Below are positions 15,570-27,300 of a stretch of DNA of 64,000 nt, piece after piece. The stretch is from Saprospira grandis str. Lewin (GTDB lineage Bacteria > Bacteroidota > Bacteroidia > Chitinophagales > Saprospiraceae). The stretch spans positions 124,001 through 188,000 of the forward strand of contig NC_016940.1 in assembly GCF_000250635.1 (NCBI RefSeq), written 5' to 3'. The notes beneath the pieces are model-generated. The model did no database searches and was not told the DNA's origin. It saw only the letters and a list, made by a program, of their open reading frames with translations. Position numbers and translations under genes: made by a program. Each line of letters starts with the position of its first letter. Position 1 is the first letter of the stretch.

Positions 15570-16535
15570 CTACTCATCCTCTGGATTATTTTTTTCCATA
15601 CTGCTGCTAAAGGCCGCGATATCCATCCCCGGATAAAATTGCGCCATCTCCTGCAGGCAATCCTCCACCTTGTCCAAGGCGCCAGTCACTTTATACAATT
15701 TTGTCTGCATCCGCAGGCCTTCAACGCTCAACTGATGGCGATTGGCTTGCTCGCAAAAAAAGAGCGCGCCCTCATGCAAACCCAAAGCATAAAAATCTTG
15801 GGCCTTCTCCAGAAAAATGCGGTCCTGGCTCATCTGGGGCAACTGCAAACTGTTGTGATAGCTGCACCAAGCCTGGGCCGCCGCCAAATCTTGTTTTAGG
15901 TCCTGCAAAAGCTGCGCATATTCCGACATATAGCCGATCGGATCTGCCGCCTTTTCGGTCAAGGTTTTTAAATAGGGAAGTGCTTTTTCGCCCTCTCCAA
16001 AAGCAATATACAAGCGGCAAAGCAGCTCAAAACAGTCCTCCTCAAATTCGGTGTTACAAATTGGCGATAAGAGGGAAATTCCCTGCAGATATTCGCCTTC
16101 TTCCAAGGCAATGGCCGCCAAAAAATAGCAGCTTTCTGCGGTGGGGATCGCCAAATTCTCGAGTAAAATTTTGGCCTTGGGCAGATCTTCTTCCAACAAA
16201 AAAAGTAACTTGGCTTGGGCCAAATCGGCCTGTTCATCGCCCTGCCCCTGCTCATAATAATGAAGCGCCAAATCATAGCGCCCCTCTTCTTCCATCAATT
16301 GGCCAAATAAAAAATACAGCCGCCCTTTTTCAGCAGAACGCTTTTGGCCCAACTGCAAACAACGCTTGGCATTCAAGTAGTTAGGTGATTCTTTTTCGAG
16401 TTCCACCTTCACCCAGTAATAATATGGCGCCGAGCTTTTTGCTCCTGCAGCCATTAATTTTTCGGCTAATTCCTGACAAGCCGTCAGCTCATCTAGCTCA
16501 AATAGCTCGGTTAATAAGGTCTCATTTTTTTTCAT
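15570..16535 (-). CDS. Tetratricopeptide-repeat protein
   Basis: A 321-residue all-helical protein made of TPR-like helix pairs: AKRCLQLGQKRSAEKGRLYFLFGQLMEEEGRYDLALHYYEQG at about 65-105, repeated with ILLENLAIPTAESCYFLAAIALEEGEYLQGI and CRLYIAFGEGEKALPYLKTL further on. TPR arrays are protein-binding scaffolds; no enzymatic domain or signal peptide is present, so it is probably cytoplasmic. The frame opens further upstream, but the ATG at 16535 (MKKNETLLTELFEL) starts the first helix. A minus-strand terminator lies downstream. Its partner is unknown. It separates long elements B and C. Confidence 0.72.
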   Translation of the reverse strand: MKKNETLLTELFELDELTACQELAEKLMAAGAKSSAPYYYWVKVELEKESPNYLNAKRCLQLGQKRSAEKGRLYFLFGQLMEEEGRYDLALHYYEQGQGDEQADLAQAKLLFLLEEDLPKAKILLENLAIPTAESCYFLAAIALEEGEYLQGISLLSPICNTEFEEDCFELLCRLYIAFGEGEKALPYLKTLTEKAADPIGYMSEYAQLLQDLKQDLAAAQAWCSYHNSLQLPQMSQDRIFLEKAQDFYALGLHEGALFFCEQANRHQLSVEGLRMQTKLYKVTGALDKVEDCLQEMAQFYPGMDIAAFSSSMEKNNPEDE

Positions 16536-16882
16536 GCTGTCTCTTTGCCCCATGCTAAAGCATGAGTTTGGGAAAAAATCTTTTGGGAAAACTACGCCCT
16601 CCAATTAAAACCATTTTCAACTTGCGCCTCCACTCTTGGCATAGCTGTTAAAACATTTTATTAAAGTCGGTCATCTACTAAAACATTGACTTATGCTTTA
16701 ATGTCACCTAAGTCCATTTTGTGAACTTTATTTTTAAGTTTTTTTAAAAAATTTTAGGCGAACTGCATTTTTGCCATAAACTAAATAGCTATTTAGCTCT
16801 AAAATTAGTTGGATTTGATTTGAAAAACAAGCTATCAAAATCCTCACTTACAACTGATTACCAATCAGTTAGGACTATATTC
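16536..16882. other. AT-rich intergenic region without a gene
   Basis: Between the TPR gene start and long element C. It is strongly AT-rich with poly-T runs near 16730-16760. I see no open frame of interest, RNA gene or clear promoter beyond what the TPR gene must use. Confidence 0.6.
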
Positions 16883-17631
16883 TTTTTTTGGGGCCTGCCG
16901 CCTACGGCGGCCGGGCCCTTGCAGGGCTCGCAGGTCTGCTCGGCCCTGCGCCGCTTTCAGCGGCTGGGTCTGCCGCTGCGCGGCCCCCTTTCAGGCCCCT
17001 AGGCCAAGTCGCTTCGCTCCTTTGCGGCGGCTTCGCCGCCTGCTAGCTGTGGCGGCAGCTTAAAACCTACAGCCATACAACAACCCCATTCTACATCTAT
17101 AGTGCGGAGAGGATTAAAATCCTCTACCGCTTTGAACAAGAGTTATTTTTCTTCGGTAGTTTGATTTTCTTTTTTTCTCCCCCATAAATTTCATAGGAAC
17201 CCTAGGGCCAAGGCCCTAGGCTATCGAAAAAATCGCCATCCCCTCCTTCGAGGGGATTTTTCTTTGCCGTTGTGGTTGGACTGTTGTTTTTTTCTTGGAG
17301 CGAACCTTTTCCATTTTTATAGCGAACAAGGGCTTTAGCCATGAGTCCAAACCCGCTAGTTCCAAAAAAGGCTTCTTCTCTATTCGCTCTCTCCCCCTCC
17401 TTTCAAAACTCCCAAGAAAAAGTTGAGGGACTAATAAAGCTATCTCAATACTACCAACTCTGCTGCCTAGGGGCTTATCCCTAGGCTAGCTTTTTTCAGA
17501 CAGCCCTCTAAAGAGGGCCTTTGGATATGGTCCTTCTCTGCAATAACAACAGAGCAAAACCCTACATCACAATTTGAGGCCCTTTAGGGCTGACTCCATT
17601 GGGTTAGCCTAGGGGCTTGTCCCTAGGCGAT
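16883..17631 (+). repeat. Long palindromic mosaic element, copy C, abutting the CRISPR array
   Basis: Begins with stem GCCGCC-TAC-GGCGGC and GCCGCT-TTC-AGCGGC, and runs through the same hairpin series as A and B. It includes the B-type extension with GCCTAGGGG-CTTG-TCCCTAGGC at about 17606-17627. Homology to B stops at GGCGAT, and the first (degenerate) CRISPR repeat begins within a few bases, so the old end of the array and the end of this element coincide. Confidence 0.85.
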
Positions 17632-18742
17632 TATTGGCTGCTGCTTCGCCTGCAATGGGTTTAGTATTTATAATCCAGCAAATCAAAAGCAATAACGGAT
17701 GTCGTTTCAATGCTGCTTCGCCTGCAATGGGTTTAGTATACGAGATGGAACGAGGACGACCTAAGCGGTCGAGGTTTCAATGCTGCTTCGCCTGCAATGG
17801 GTTTAGTATTTCAAGTGGCGTTTTGCCTAAGTTAGACGCAAAAAGTTTCAATGCTGCTTCGCCTGCAATGGGTTTAGTATATTTTTAAATATTTAATTGA
17901 GGGAGGGGGGGGAGGTTTCAATGCTGCTTCGCCTGCAATGGGTTTAGTATGTCCCGAATGATGTGCGTACCAGCGTGGATTGTGACGTTTCAATGCTGCT
18001 TCGCCTGCAATGGGTTTAGTATAAGGAGAATGGGTTGCTCCTAAATGGATGGTAGAGTTTCAATGCTGCTTCGCCTGCAATGGGTTTAGTATTTCAAAAA
18101 ATCGCTCACTATGGGCGATATAAAACAGTTTCAATGCTGCTTCGCCTGCAATGGGTTTAGTATTAGCCATTGGGCCAATACCGAAATAGAGGCTAAAAAA
18201 GTTTCAATGCTGCTTCGCCTGCAATGGGTTTAGTATGGGATAAGATCCCTGCAGTTGGAGTGTGGAACTGTGTTTCAATGCTGCTTCGCCTGCAATGGGT
18301 TTAGTATTGCATTATATTAAACCCTTAAAGCTGTCTAAGGCAGTTTCAATGCTGCTTCGCCTGCAATGGGTTTAGTATTATGCTAAGGCTAGATTATAAA
18401 TAATCCAATGCCACGGTTTCAATGCTGCTTCGCCTGCAATGGGTTTAGTATGAAGATGAGAAGTCGAACTTCTCTCTCAACGTGGAGGTTTCAATGCTGC
18501 TTCGCCTGCAATGGGTTTAGTATTTAGGAGGGTCTATTGAAGTAACCCCTAAATAGTCGTTTCAATGCTGCTTCGCCTGCAATGGGTTTAGTATTCAATG
18601 GCGAGCAGGCATTCATGCAGCTCCTCCAGCCGGTTTCAATGCTGCTTCGCCTGCAATGGGTTTAGTATTCAATGGCGAGCAGGCATTCATGCAGCTCCTC
18701 CAGCCGGTTTCAATGCTGCTTCGCCTGCAATGGGTTTAGTAT

Positions 18743-18779
18743 CAGTTGTACGTCTATTGGATACAGCCAACATGTAGAA
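18743..18779 (-). CRISPR. Spacer overlapping spacers at 21908 and 21979
   Basis: This 37-base spacer shares 23 bases with the two identical 35-base spacers at 21908-21942 and 21979-22013, displaced by 12 bases. The three were therefore taken from one target region at two different positions. Confidence 0.9.
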
Positions 18780-21293
18780 GTTTCAATGCTGCTTCGCCTG
18801 CAATGGGTTTAGTATCTAAAATCACAAATCTTCCGCCTTTTACTGGATAGGTTTCAATGCTGCTTCGCCTGCAATGGGTTTAGTATATCAATCCAGAGCC
18901 TTCTACTGCATTCGCATAGTAGTTTCAATGCTGCTTCGCCTGCAATGGGTTTAGTATAAGCCCATTGCCTCACTCCTGAAATGGTTCAGGAGTGTTTCAA
19001 TGCTGCTTCGCCTGCAATGGGTTTAGTATTAGATGCGTATTTCTCTTATTGGAGGGAATTTGCTAGTTTCAATGCTGCTTCGCCTGCAAAGGGTTTAGTA
19101 TAATTACCAACCTAAGCTAAAAATAATGACACGATGTTTCAATGCTGCTTCGCCTGCAAAGGGTTTAGTATCAAACCAAAGCAGATCAAAGCAGAAATGA
19201 CACTGTTTCAATGCTGCTTCGCCTGCAAAGGGTTTAGTATAGATATGTAGAAGGGGGGAAAAGCAACCTCTATTGTTTCAATGCTGCTTCGCCTGCAAAG
19301 GGTTTAGTATCTAAAACGGGCCGTTTTATGGCCCAAATTATGGCTAGTTTCAATGCTGCTTCGCCTGCAAAGGGTTTAGTATTTTTAAAATGGGGGGCAA
19401 CCTCGCAGGCTTTCAAAGGTTTCAATGCTGCTTCGCCTGCAAAGGGTTTAGTATAGGCTCAGTGCGTTGCTTATGCAGGTATGGACAAGTTTCAATGCTG
19501 CTTCGCCTGCAAAGGGTTTAGTATCCTCCACTTTGAGGTTTTTGATAAGATCTCTTATGTTTCAATGCTGCTTCGCCTGCAAAGGGTTTAGTATTAATAC
19601 GTGAGTCTTGTGGAATCCCCCTAGAAGCTGTTTCAATGCTGCTTCGCCTGCAAAGGGTTTAGTATCCCTAATCAAGGGGTTCAGCGTCTTCTTTAAAGAG
19701 GTTTCAATGCTGCTTCGCCTGCAAAGGGTTTAGTATTTCTTCAGCTCTATTGTTAAATCCACCTCCAAAGTTGTTTCAATGCTGCTTCGCCTGCAAAGGG
19801 TTTAGTATATTTCAATATTATCATCATGGTCTAAAGCAATAACAGTTTCAATGCTGCTTCGCCTGCAAAGGGTTTAGTATTGTTTGAATACTTCAATAGA
19901 CTACTGTTTGAAGGAAGTTTCAATGCTGCTTCGCCTGCAAAGGGTTTAGTATGGTGATGCCACTGATGGTGGTGTTATCGGGGAAAGTTTCAATGCTGCT
20001 TCGCCTGCAAAGGGTTTAGTATATTTTATTATGTCATTTTTTGATGAAAAAGAAAAGGTTTCAATGCTGCTTCGCCTGCAAAGGGTTTAGTATATAAAAC
20101 CCATTCTCTTTTAATAATCCACTTATTGTTTCAATGCTGCTTCGCCTGCAAAGGGTTTAGTATAGTAGAGGTTTTATTAGCATATAAATCATTTCAGTTT
20201 CAATGCTGCTTCGCCTGCAAAGGGTTTAGTATTTTATAGACATATACTCATCGGTCTCAATACGTGTTTCAATGCTGCTTCGCCTGCAAAGGGTTTAGTA
20301 TACTATTTCACCACTTAAAATGTAATCAATACCATTGTTTCAATGCTGCTTCGCCTGCAAAGGGTTTAGTATAGGAGAAGGGGTAGTTTCAGGCTGGAGC
20401 TGCTCCAGTTTCAATGCTGCTTCGCCTGCAAAGGGTTTAGTATCTGATTCGTACTCCAGAAGAATCTCCGCAAAGATGTTTCAATGCTGCTTCGCCTGCA
20501 AAGGGTTTAGTATAATGGATGTAATGTACAAGCAAGCAGATGACGAAGTTTCAATGCTGCTTCGCCTGCAAAGGGTTTAGTATAGCTTCCCTGCCAACTC
20601 CCACGCCTCAGCGGAGAGAGTTTCAATGCTGCTTCGCCTGCAAAGGGTTTAGTATACAACTAAAATTTCTTTTAGAACCTTTAAAAACTGTTTCAATGCT
20701 GCTTCGCCTGCAAAGGGTTTAGTATTCAGAGCGAGTATAAACAGGCGTTTAGGCTCTGAGCGTTTCAATGCTGCTTCGCCTGCAAAGGGTTTAGTATCAG
20801 AACAATGTAGTGTCTACTACGATAGAATTGATGTTTCAATGCTGCTTCGCCTGCAAAGGGTTTAGTATAAAAAATGATTTCATTCAAAAATTTCGAGGAA
20901 TTGTTTCAATGCTGCTTCGCCTGCAAAGGGTTTAGTATAACCTCTCTCCTCATTATTAGGAGAGGGGTAAAACGTTTCAATGCTGCTTCGCCTGCAAAGG
21001 GTTTAGTATATAAAACAACCCTCAGATTCATTATGACATCTGAGGTTTCAATGCTGCTTCGCCTGCAATGGGTTTAGTATACTTAATTATGTTGACATCT
21101 GTGATTATATTGAAGAAGTTTCAATGCTGCTTCGCCTGCAAAGGGTTTAGTATTAGACAACGTAAGGATTTCTGTTTTTGCAAATGGGTTTCAATGCTGC
21201 TTCGCCTGCAAAGGGTTTAGTATTCACCATACCTAGGAATCAGGTGGTCATCATGAAGTTTCAATGCTGCTTCGCCTGCAAAGGGTTTAGTAT

Positions 21294-21369
21294 ATCTCGT
21301 TATTTAATAATCTTTTTCTTCCCGTTTTCTCATCTTCACCATACCTAGGAATCAGGTGGTCATCATGAA
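21294..21369 (-). CRISPR. 76-base fused spacer lacking an internal repeat
   Basis: The interval between two complete repeats is 76 bases. Its last 34 bases are identical to the preceding spacer (21224-21257, beginning TCACCATACC), and its first 42 bases are new. It is best read as two spacers whose separating repeat has been lost. Confidence 0.88.
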
Positions 21370-21474
21370 GTTTCAATGCTGCTTCGCCTGCAAAGGGTTT
21401 AGTATTAATTATTTAGCTCTTAATTCTTCATTTAATTTGTTTCAATGCTGCTTCGCCTGCAAAGGGTTTAGTAT

Positions 21475-21509
21475 TCATAATCAGTGGGTCCACGGTTCGA
21501 GTCCGTGTA
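21475..21509 (-). CRISPR. Spacer matching the 3' half of a tRNA with CAU anticodon
   Basis: On the plus strand the 35 bases read as a tRNA from anticodon loop to T arm: anticodon loop T-CAT-AA, variable loop GGGTC, and T arm CACGG-TTCGAGT-CCGTG with a perfect 5-bp stem and a canonical seven-base loop. The crRNA made from the inferred minus-strand transcript would be antisense to the tRNA. It is not a tRNA gene, because the 5' half is absent. Confidence 0.85.
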
Positions 21510-23925
21510 GTTTCAATGCTGCTTCGCCTGCAAAGGGTTTAGTATACGGCTAAGGACGGGGGGGATGTCCTTGGAGAGTAGTTTCAATGCTGCTTCGCCT
21601 GCAAAGGGTTTAGTATCAAAGGTAACGATTCAACAGTAGCTGTATTAGAACAGGTTTCAATGCTGCTTCGCCTGCAAAGGGTTTAGTATAACCAACCGAA
21701 TCGGGGGGACTCGGCGGCGCCAGAGTTTCAATGCTGCTTCGCCTGCAAAGGGTTTAGTATTAGCACCCTACCGTAATTGCTGATCACTCTTACGGTAAAG
21801 TTTCAATGCTGCTTCGCCTGCAAAGGGTTTAGTATTTTTTTTATCTTCCACCATTATAGTATCTTCAAATAGTTTCAATGCTGCTTCGCCTGCAAAGGGT
21901 TTAGTATTACAGATCTCCGCAGTTGTACGTCTATTGGATACAGTTTCAATGCTGCTTCGCCTGCAAAGGGTTTAGTATTACAGATCTCCGCAGTTGTACG
22001 TCTATTGGATACAGTTTCAATGCTGCTTCGCCTGCAAAGGGTTTAGTATTAGACAGTTTTAAGTCAAACCCAAAAACTTTAGAGTTTCAATGCTGCTTCG
22101 CCTGCAAAGGGTTTAGTATAACCTGTGAAAAGAATCTTGATTACTTTCGGAGAGTTTCAATGCTGCTTCGCCTGCAAAGGGTTTAGTATGACTGTAAAGA
22201 CGAACTCAATGCAAATTAGAGAAAGTTTCAATGCTGCTTCGCCTGCAAAGGGTTTAGTATCTCCTCTTTTGACAGCTTCTGTTAATATGTCAGCTGTTTC
22301 AATGCTGCTTCGCCTGCAAAGGGTTTAGTATGCTCTAACGATGGATCCCTTGTATTGCCCATAATGTTTCAATGCTGCTTCGCCTGCAAAGGGTTTAGTA
22401 TTTCTAAGAAATCTTCTGGTAGATCACTACATGTTGTTTCAATGCTGCTTCGCCTGCAAAGGGTTTAGTATTGGTGCTTACCGAAAAAAAGAGGCCTACC
22501 GTGAATGTTTCAATGCTGCTTCGCCTGCAAAGGGTTTAGTATCTACTACTTTGTTTTTTAATTCTTCTAATTCACGGTTTCAATGCTGCTTCGCCTGCAA
22601 AGGGTTTAGTATTAGAAACTATATCTGTTGAAATTTTGAATGAATAGTTTCAATGCTGCTTCGCCTGCAAAGGGTTTAGTATGTAGCATCTATTTTCGGA
22701 TTGAGACCTCAAGGAGGTTTCAATGCTGCTTCGCCTGCAAAGGGTTTAGTATCGAGTAAATACTCGCTTAGGATCCGACTTACGCAAGTTTCAATGCTGC
22801 TTCGCCTGCAAAGGGTTTAGTATGTAGCATCTATTTTCGGATTGAGACCTCAAGGAGGTTTCAATGCTGCTTCGCCTGCAAAGGGTTTAGTATCTTGAGC
22901 CCTTTTAGTTCTTAAGGCATTGATAGAGGTTTCAATGCTGCTTCGCCTGCAAAGGGTTTAGTATTTAAAGTAGCTTCAATTCTTTTAATTTCTTTTTGAA
23001 GTTTCAATGCTGCTTCGCCTGCAAAGGGTTTAGTATAACTTTTTTTTGTCAGACACCCCCGGGGGTCAAAAAGTTTCAATGCTGCTTCGCCTGCAAAGGG
23101 TTTAGTATAGACACCAACTCATCGCAGCCCTCTATCTTCATCTGTTTCAATGCTGCTTCGCCTGCAAAGGGTTTAGTATAGCCTAAATGGCTGTTTATAC
23201 TCGCTCAGTCGAGTGTTTCAATGCTGCTTCGCCTGCAAAGGGTTTAGTATATTGTACCGAGGGAGCATTTCTCTCTCGGTCACTGGTTTCAATGCTGCTT
23301 CGCCTGCAAAGGGTTTAGTATAGACTGGTTCAGTAAACTCCCTGAAGAAGAACGTGGTTTCAATGCTGCTTCGCCTGCAAAGGGTTTAGTATGCTTTCGT
23401 TTGCTGTAGCCCAGTACATGTCTGAGGTTTCAATGCTGCTTCGCCTGCAAAGGGTTTAGTATTCGTAGGGAGGCCAATTTGGAGATGATACGCCTTTTGT
23501 TTCAATGCTGCTTCGCCTGCAAAGGGTTTAGTATACTCCCATCGTTTTCGCATCAAAGTTCTCTAGCGATGTTTCAATGCTGCTTCGCCTGCAAAGGGTT
23601 TAGTATTTAAAACGCTCTGAAATAAGTAGATTTCTCATGAGTTTCAATGCTGCTTCGCCTGCAAAGGGTTTAGTATTACACTATAGTGGATTTCCACTCT
23701 TCTGTCGAGAGGTTTCAATGCTGCTTCGCCTGCAAAGGGTTTAGTATTCCCCGACGAATTTCGAGGAAAAGAGCTTTCTGACGGTTTCAATGCTGCTTCG
23801 CCTGCAAAGGGTTTAGTATTCCCCGACGAATTTCGAGGAAAAGAGCTTTCTGACGGTTTCAATGCTGCTTCGCCTGCAAAGGGTTTAGTATTCTGCAACA
23901 AGGAAGGGCGGCTTGCTCTTAAACA

Positions 23926-24353
23926 GTTTCAATGCTGCTTCGCCTGCAAAGGGTTTAGTATTCAGGTTTTTCCAAACCAAGCTAGCAGCACCTGTAGTTT
24001 CAATGCTGCTTCGCCTGCAAAGGGTTTAGTATTCGGCCCGGTACATTTCTAGCAAACATCTTTTAAAAGTTTCAATGCTGCTTCGCCTGCAAAGGGTTTA
24101 GTATTTTCTCGGATCCGTGAGCTATTGCAGGAAAAAAATGTTTCAATGCTGCTTCGCCTGCAAAGGGTTTAGTATTCAGGTTTTTCCAAACCAAGCTAGC
24201 AGCACCTGTAGTTTCAATGCTGCTTCGCCTGCAAAGGGTTTAGTATTCGGCCCGGTACATTTCTAGCAAACATCTTTTAAAAGTTTCAATGCTGCTTCGC
24301 CTGCAAAGGGTTTAGTATTTTCTCGGATCCGTGAGCTATTGCAGGAAAAAAAT
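23926..24353 (-). CRISPR. Tandem duplication of a three-spacer block
   Basis: Three repeat-spacer units at 23926-24139 are repeated exactly at 24140-24353 (214 bases each). One of the three spacers (beginning TCGGCCCGGTAC) occurs a third time at 25867-25902. Other duplicated spacers are 18595/18669, 22683/22824 and 23748/23820. Confidence 0.92.
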
Positions 24354-27300
24354 GTTTCAATGCTGCTTCGCCTGCAAAGGGTTTAGTATAGTTTGACTCC
24401 GATATTAATAGACTTACAGATGACTGTTTCAATGCTGCTTCGCCTGCAAAGGGTTTAGTATATACGCAACTCACAGCTTGAGTAATCTCGTACAACGTTT
24501 CAATGCTGCTTCGCCTGCAAAGGGTTTAGTATGCTATTACGATTTCAAAAATGGCGTGTTCTACCACGGTTTCAATGCTGCTTCGCCTGCAAAGGGTTTA
24601 GTATTTTCCTAGGTTTTTTTATTTTTTTCTTGCAAAATGGTTTCAATGCTGCTTCGCCTGCAAAGGGTTTAGTATAAATTCTTCGTTAAACATAGCTTCG
24701 TTTTAAGGTTGTTTCAATGCTGCTTCGCCTGCAAAGGGTTTAGTATTAACTTGGACTACCCACTAGAATTAGATGAGTTGTTTCAATGCTGCTTCGCCTG
24801 CAAAGGGTTTAGTATGCTACCGTTTATGAATGTCACGGTTAAGCTTGTTGTTTCAATGCTGCTTCGCCTGCAAAGGGTTTAGTATAACTATTGTATTGCT
24901 GTGCCAACTTGAAAAGAGCAGTTTCAATGCTGCTTCGCCTGCAAAGGGTTTAGTATGCCCTAAAGCCAGCAAGGCTAAATTCCTAAGCCGTTTCAATGCT
25001 GCTTCGCCTGCAAAGGGTTTAGTATCGAGAGTTCGACCGCGAGGTCGAGTTCATTGCCAGTTTCAATGCTGCTTCGCCTGCAAAGGGTTTAGTATTCAAA
25101 GCCTTCTTCTGGACCACAAGTCTTGAGAAGTTTCAATGCTGCTTCGCCTGCAAAGGGTTTAGTATTTTAAGACCGAACACGAGGCCTTTATTTTGGGCCG
25201 TTTCAATGCTGCTTCGCCTGCAAAGGGTTTAGTATAGGTGAAGGAATGTCTCTCATTAAGAACTATAAAGTTTCAATGCTGCTTCGCCTGCAAAGGGTTT
25301 AGTATTCAATGGCAGAATCTGAAACTTTGAATAAGACTGTTTCAATGCTGCTTCGCCTGCAAAGGGTTTAGTATTTATCTGATCTCAGTTGAGAACAAAA
25401 TAGAATAGTTTCAATGCTGCTTCGCCTGCAAAGGGTTTAGTATGAAAGATGATCTGGAGGAATACTTCTCCAGCATCGTTTCAATGCTGCTTCGCCTGCA
25501 AAGGGTTTAGTATTCTTTAAATAACTCGAAAGGTATTTCTGGAGATAGTTTCAATGCTGCTTCGCCTGCAAAGGGTTTAGTATCTACCTTTCTTATATTG
25601 TACTGCATATTTCTCATAGTTTCAATGCTGCTTCGCCTGCAAAGGGTTTAGTATAGCTTCTGGATAAAAAAGGAAAAAGAAAAGAAGCTGTTTCAATGCT
25701 GCTTCGCCTGCAAAGGGTTTAGTATTCTACGATCAGAAGCTTTGTTGCTTCTGATAACAGTTTCAATGCTGCTTCGCCTGCAAAGGGTTTAGTATACAGC
25801 AACTGACTTTTTAAATGGAGCATTTGTAGTGTTTCAATGCTGCTTCGCCTGCAAAGGGTTTAGTATTCGGCCCGGTACATTTCTAGCAAACATCTTTTAA
25901 AAGTTTCAATGCTGCTTCGCCTGCAAAGGGTTTAGTATATTATAATAATGTATAAATTTTAGGTGAACTAGAATGTTTCAATGCTGCTTCGCCTGCAAAG
26001 GGTTTAGTATGGCCGCCAGCTGATCAATAAATTTTTTAAAGCGGTTTCAATGCTGCTTCGCCTGCAAAGGGTTTAGTATCTTGGACCTATACCAAGATGG
26101 CACACTTGCCAGCCGTTTCAATGCTGCTTCGCCTGCAAAGGGTTTAGTATTATGTATTTTTTTAAGTTAATTATATGAAATTAACAGTTTCAATGCTGCT
26201 TCGCCTGCAAAGGGTTTAGTATAAGAATTTGGTCAAACCAAATCTCTGTTCTGGATGTTTCAATGCTGCTTCGCCTGCAAAGGGTTTAGTATTCGAGCTC
26301 TTTGATTGCTTCTACTGTGAGACGTAGTTTCAATGCTGCTTCGCCTGCAAAGGGTTTAGTATAAAGTACATTTAGATACCTTAATTGAGGCTGACAGGTT
26401 TCAATGCTGCTTCGCCTGCAAAGGGTTTAGTATAAATAATATCATTACACAAACTAATGTAAATATATTGTTTCAATGCTGCTTCGCCTGCAAAGGGTTT
26501 AGTATACACAATTTTCAGTGGAAGTTATTTTTCTGAATTGTTTCAATGCTGCTTCGCCTGCAAAGGGTTTAGTATCAGAGTCAGGGACTGGAAACCAATG
26601 CTACCAGGTTGTTTCAATGCTGCTTCGCCTGCAAAGGGTTTAGTATTCGATATGGACCGCGGCTATGCCGTTTGGTTCTAGTTTCAATGCTGCTTCGCCT
26701 GCAAAGGGTTTAGTATCTTGCTCGAAGCGGTAATTTGGGTTATCCTGCAAAGTTTCAATGCTGCTTCGCCTGCAAAGGGTTTAGTATACGCTCTGTTAAG
26801 AGAAAAGGTTGAAAAACAACCTGTTTCAATGCTGCTTCGCCTGCAAAGGGTTTAGTATTTCTGGCAAGAACCGCCTTGTTGCCAAGGTAAACAGTTTCAA
26901 TGCTGCTTCGCCTGCAAAGGGTTTAGTATTCTCAAATTCTTTGAACTTCTTACCCATAATAACGTTTCAATGCTGCTTCGCCTGCAAAGGGTTTAGTATG
27001 GAGTTTCAACCCCAAAACCGAGCAAATAAAACAGTTTCAATGCTGCTTCGCCTGCAAAGGGTTTAGTATTAGTTTCGGTAACCACGGCGGGTTTTGTTCT
27101 TTCGAGTTTCAATGCTGCTTCGCCTGCAAAGGGTTTAGTATTTGTGTAGGTACGTATGTCTGGAGAGACAATAAACAGTTTCAATGCTGCTTCGCCTGCA
27201 AAGGGTTTAGTATACAAAGCTACAAAGTAAATAAGGAAGTATACTTAGTTTCAATGCTGCTTCGCCTGCAAAGGGTTTAGTATTTTTTTAGGTAGGTATT

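Noticed and set aside
20335-20580. Open reading frames rich in FQCCFACKGFSI or NTKPFAGEAALK repeats
   Set aside because: They translate the 36-bp CRISPR repeat in different frames; none has a start site, conservation or composition of a gene.
21475-21509. A tRNA gene inside the CRISPR array
   Set aside because: Only the part from anticodon loop to T arm is present, exactly between two repeats. It is a spacer, not a gene.
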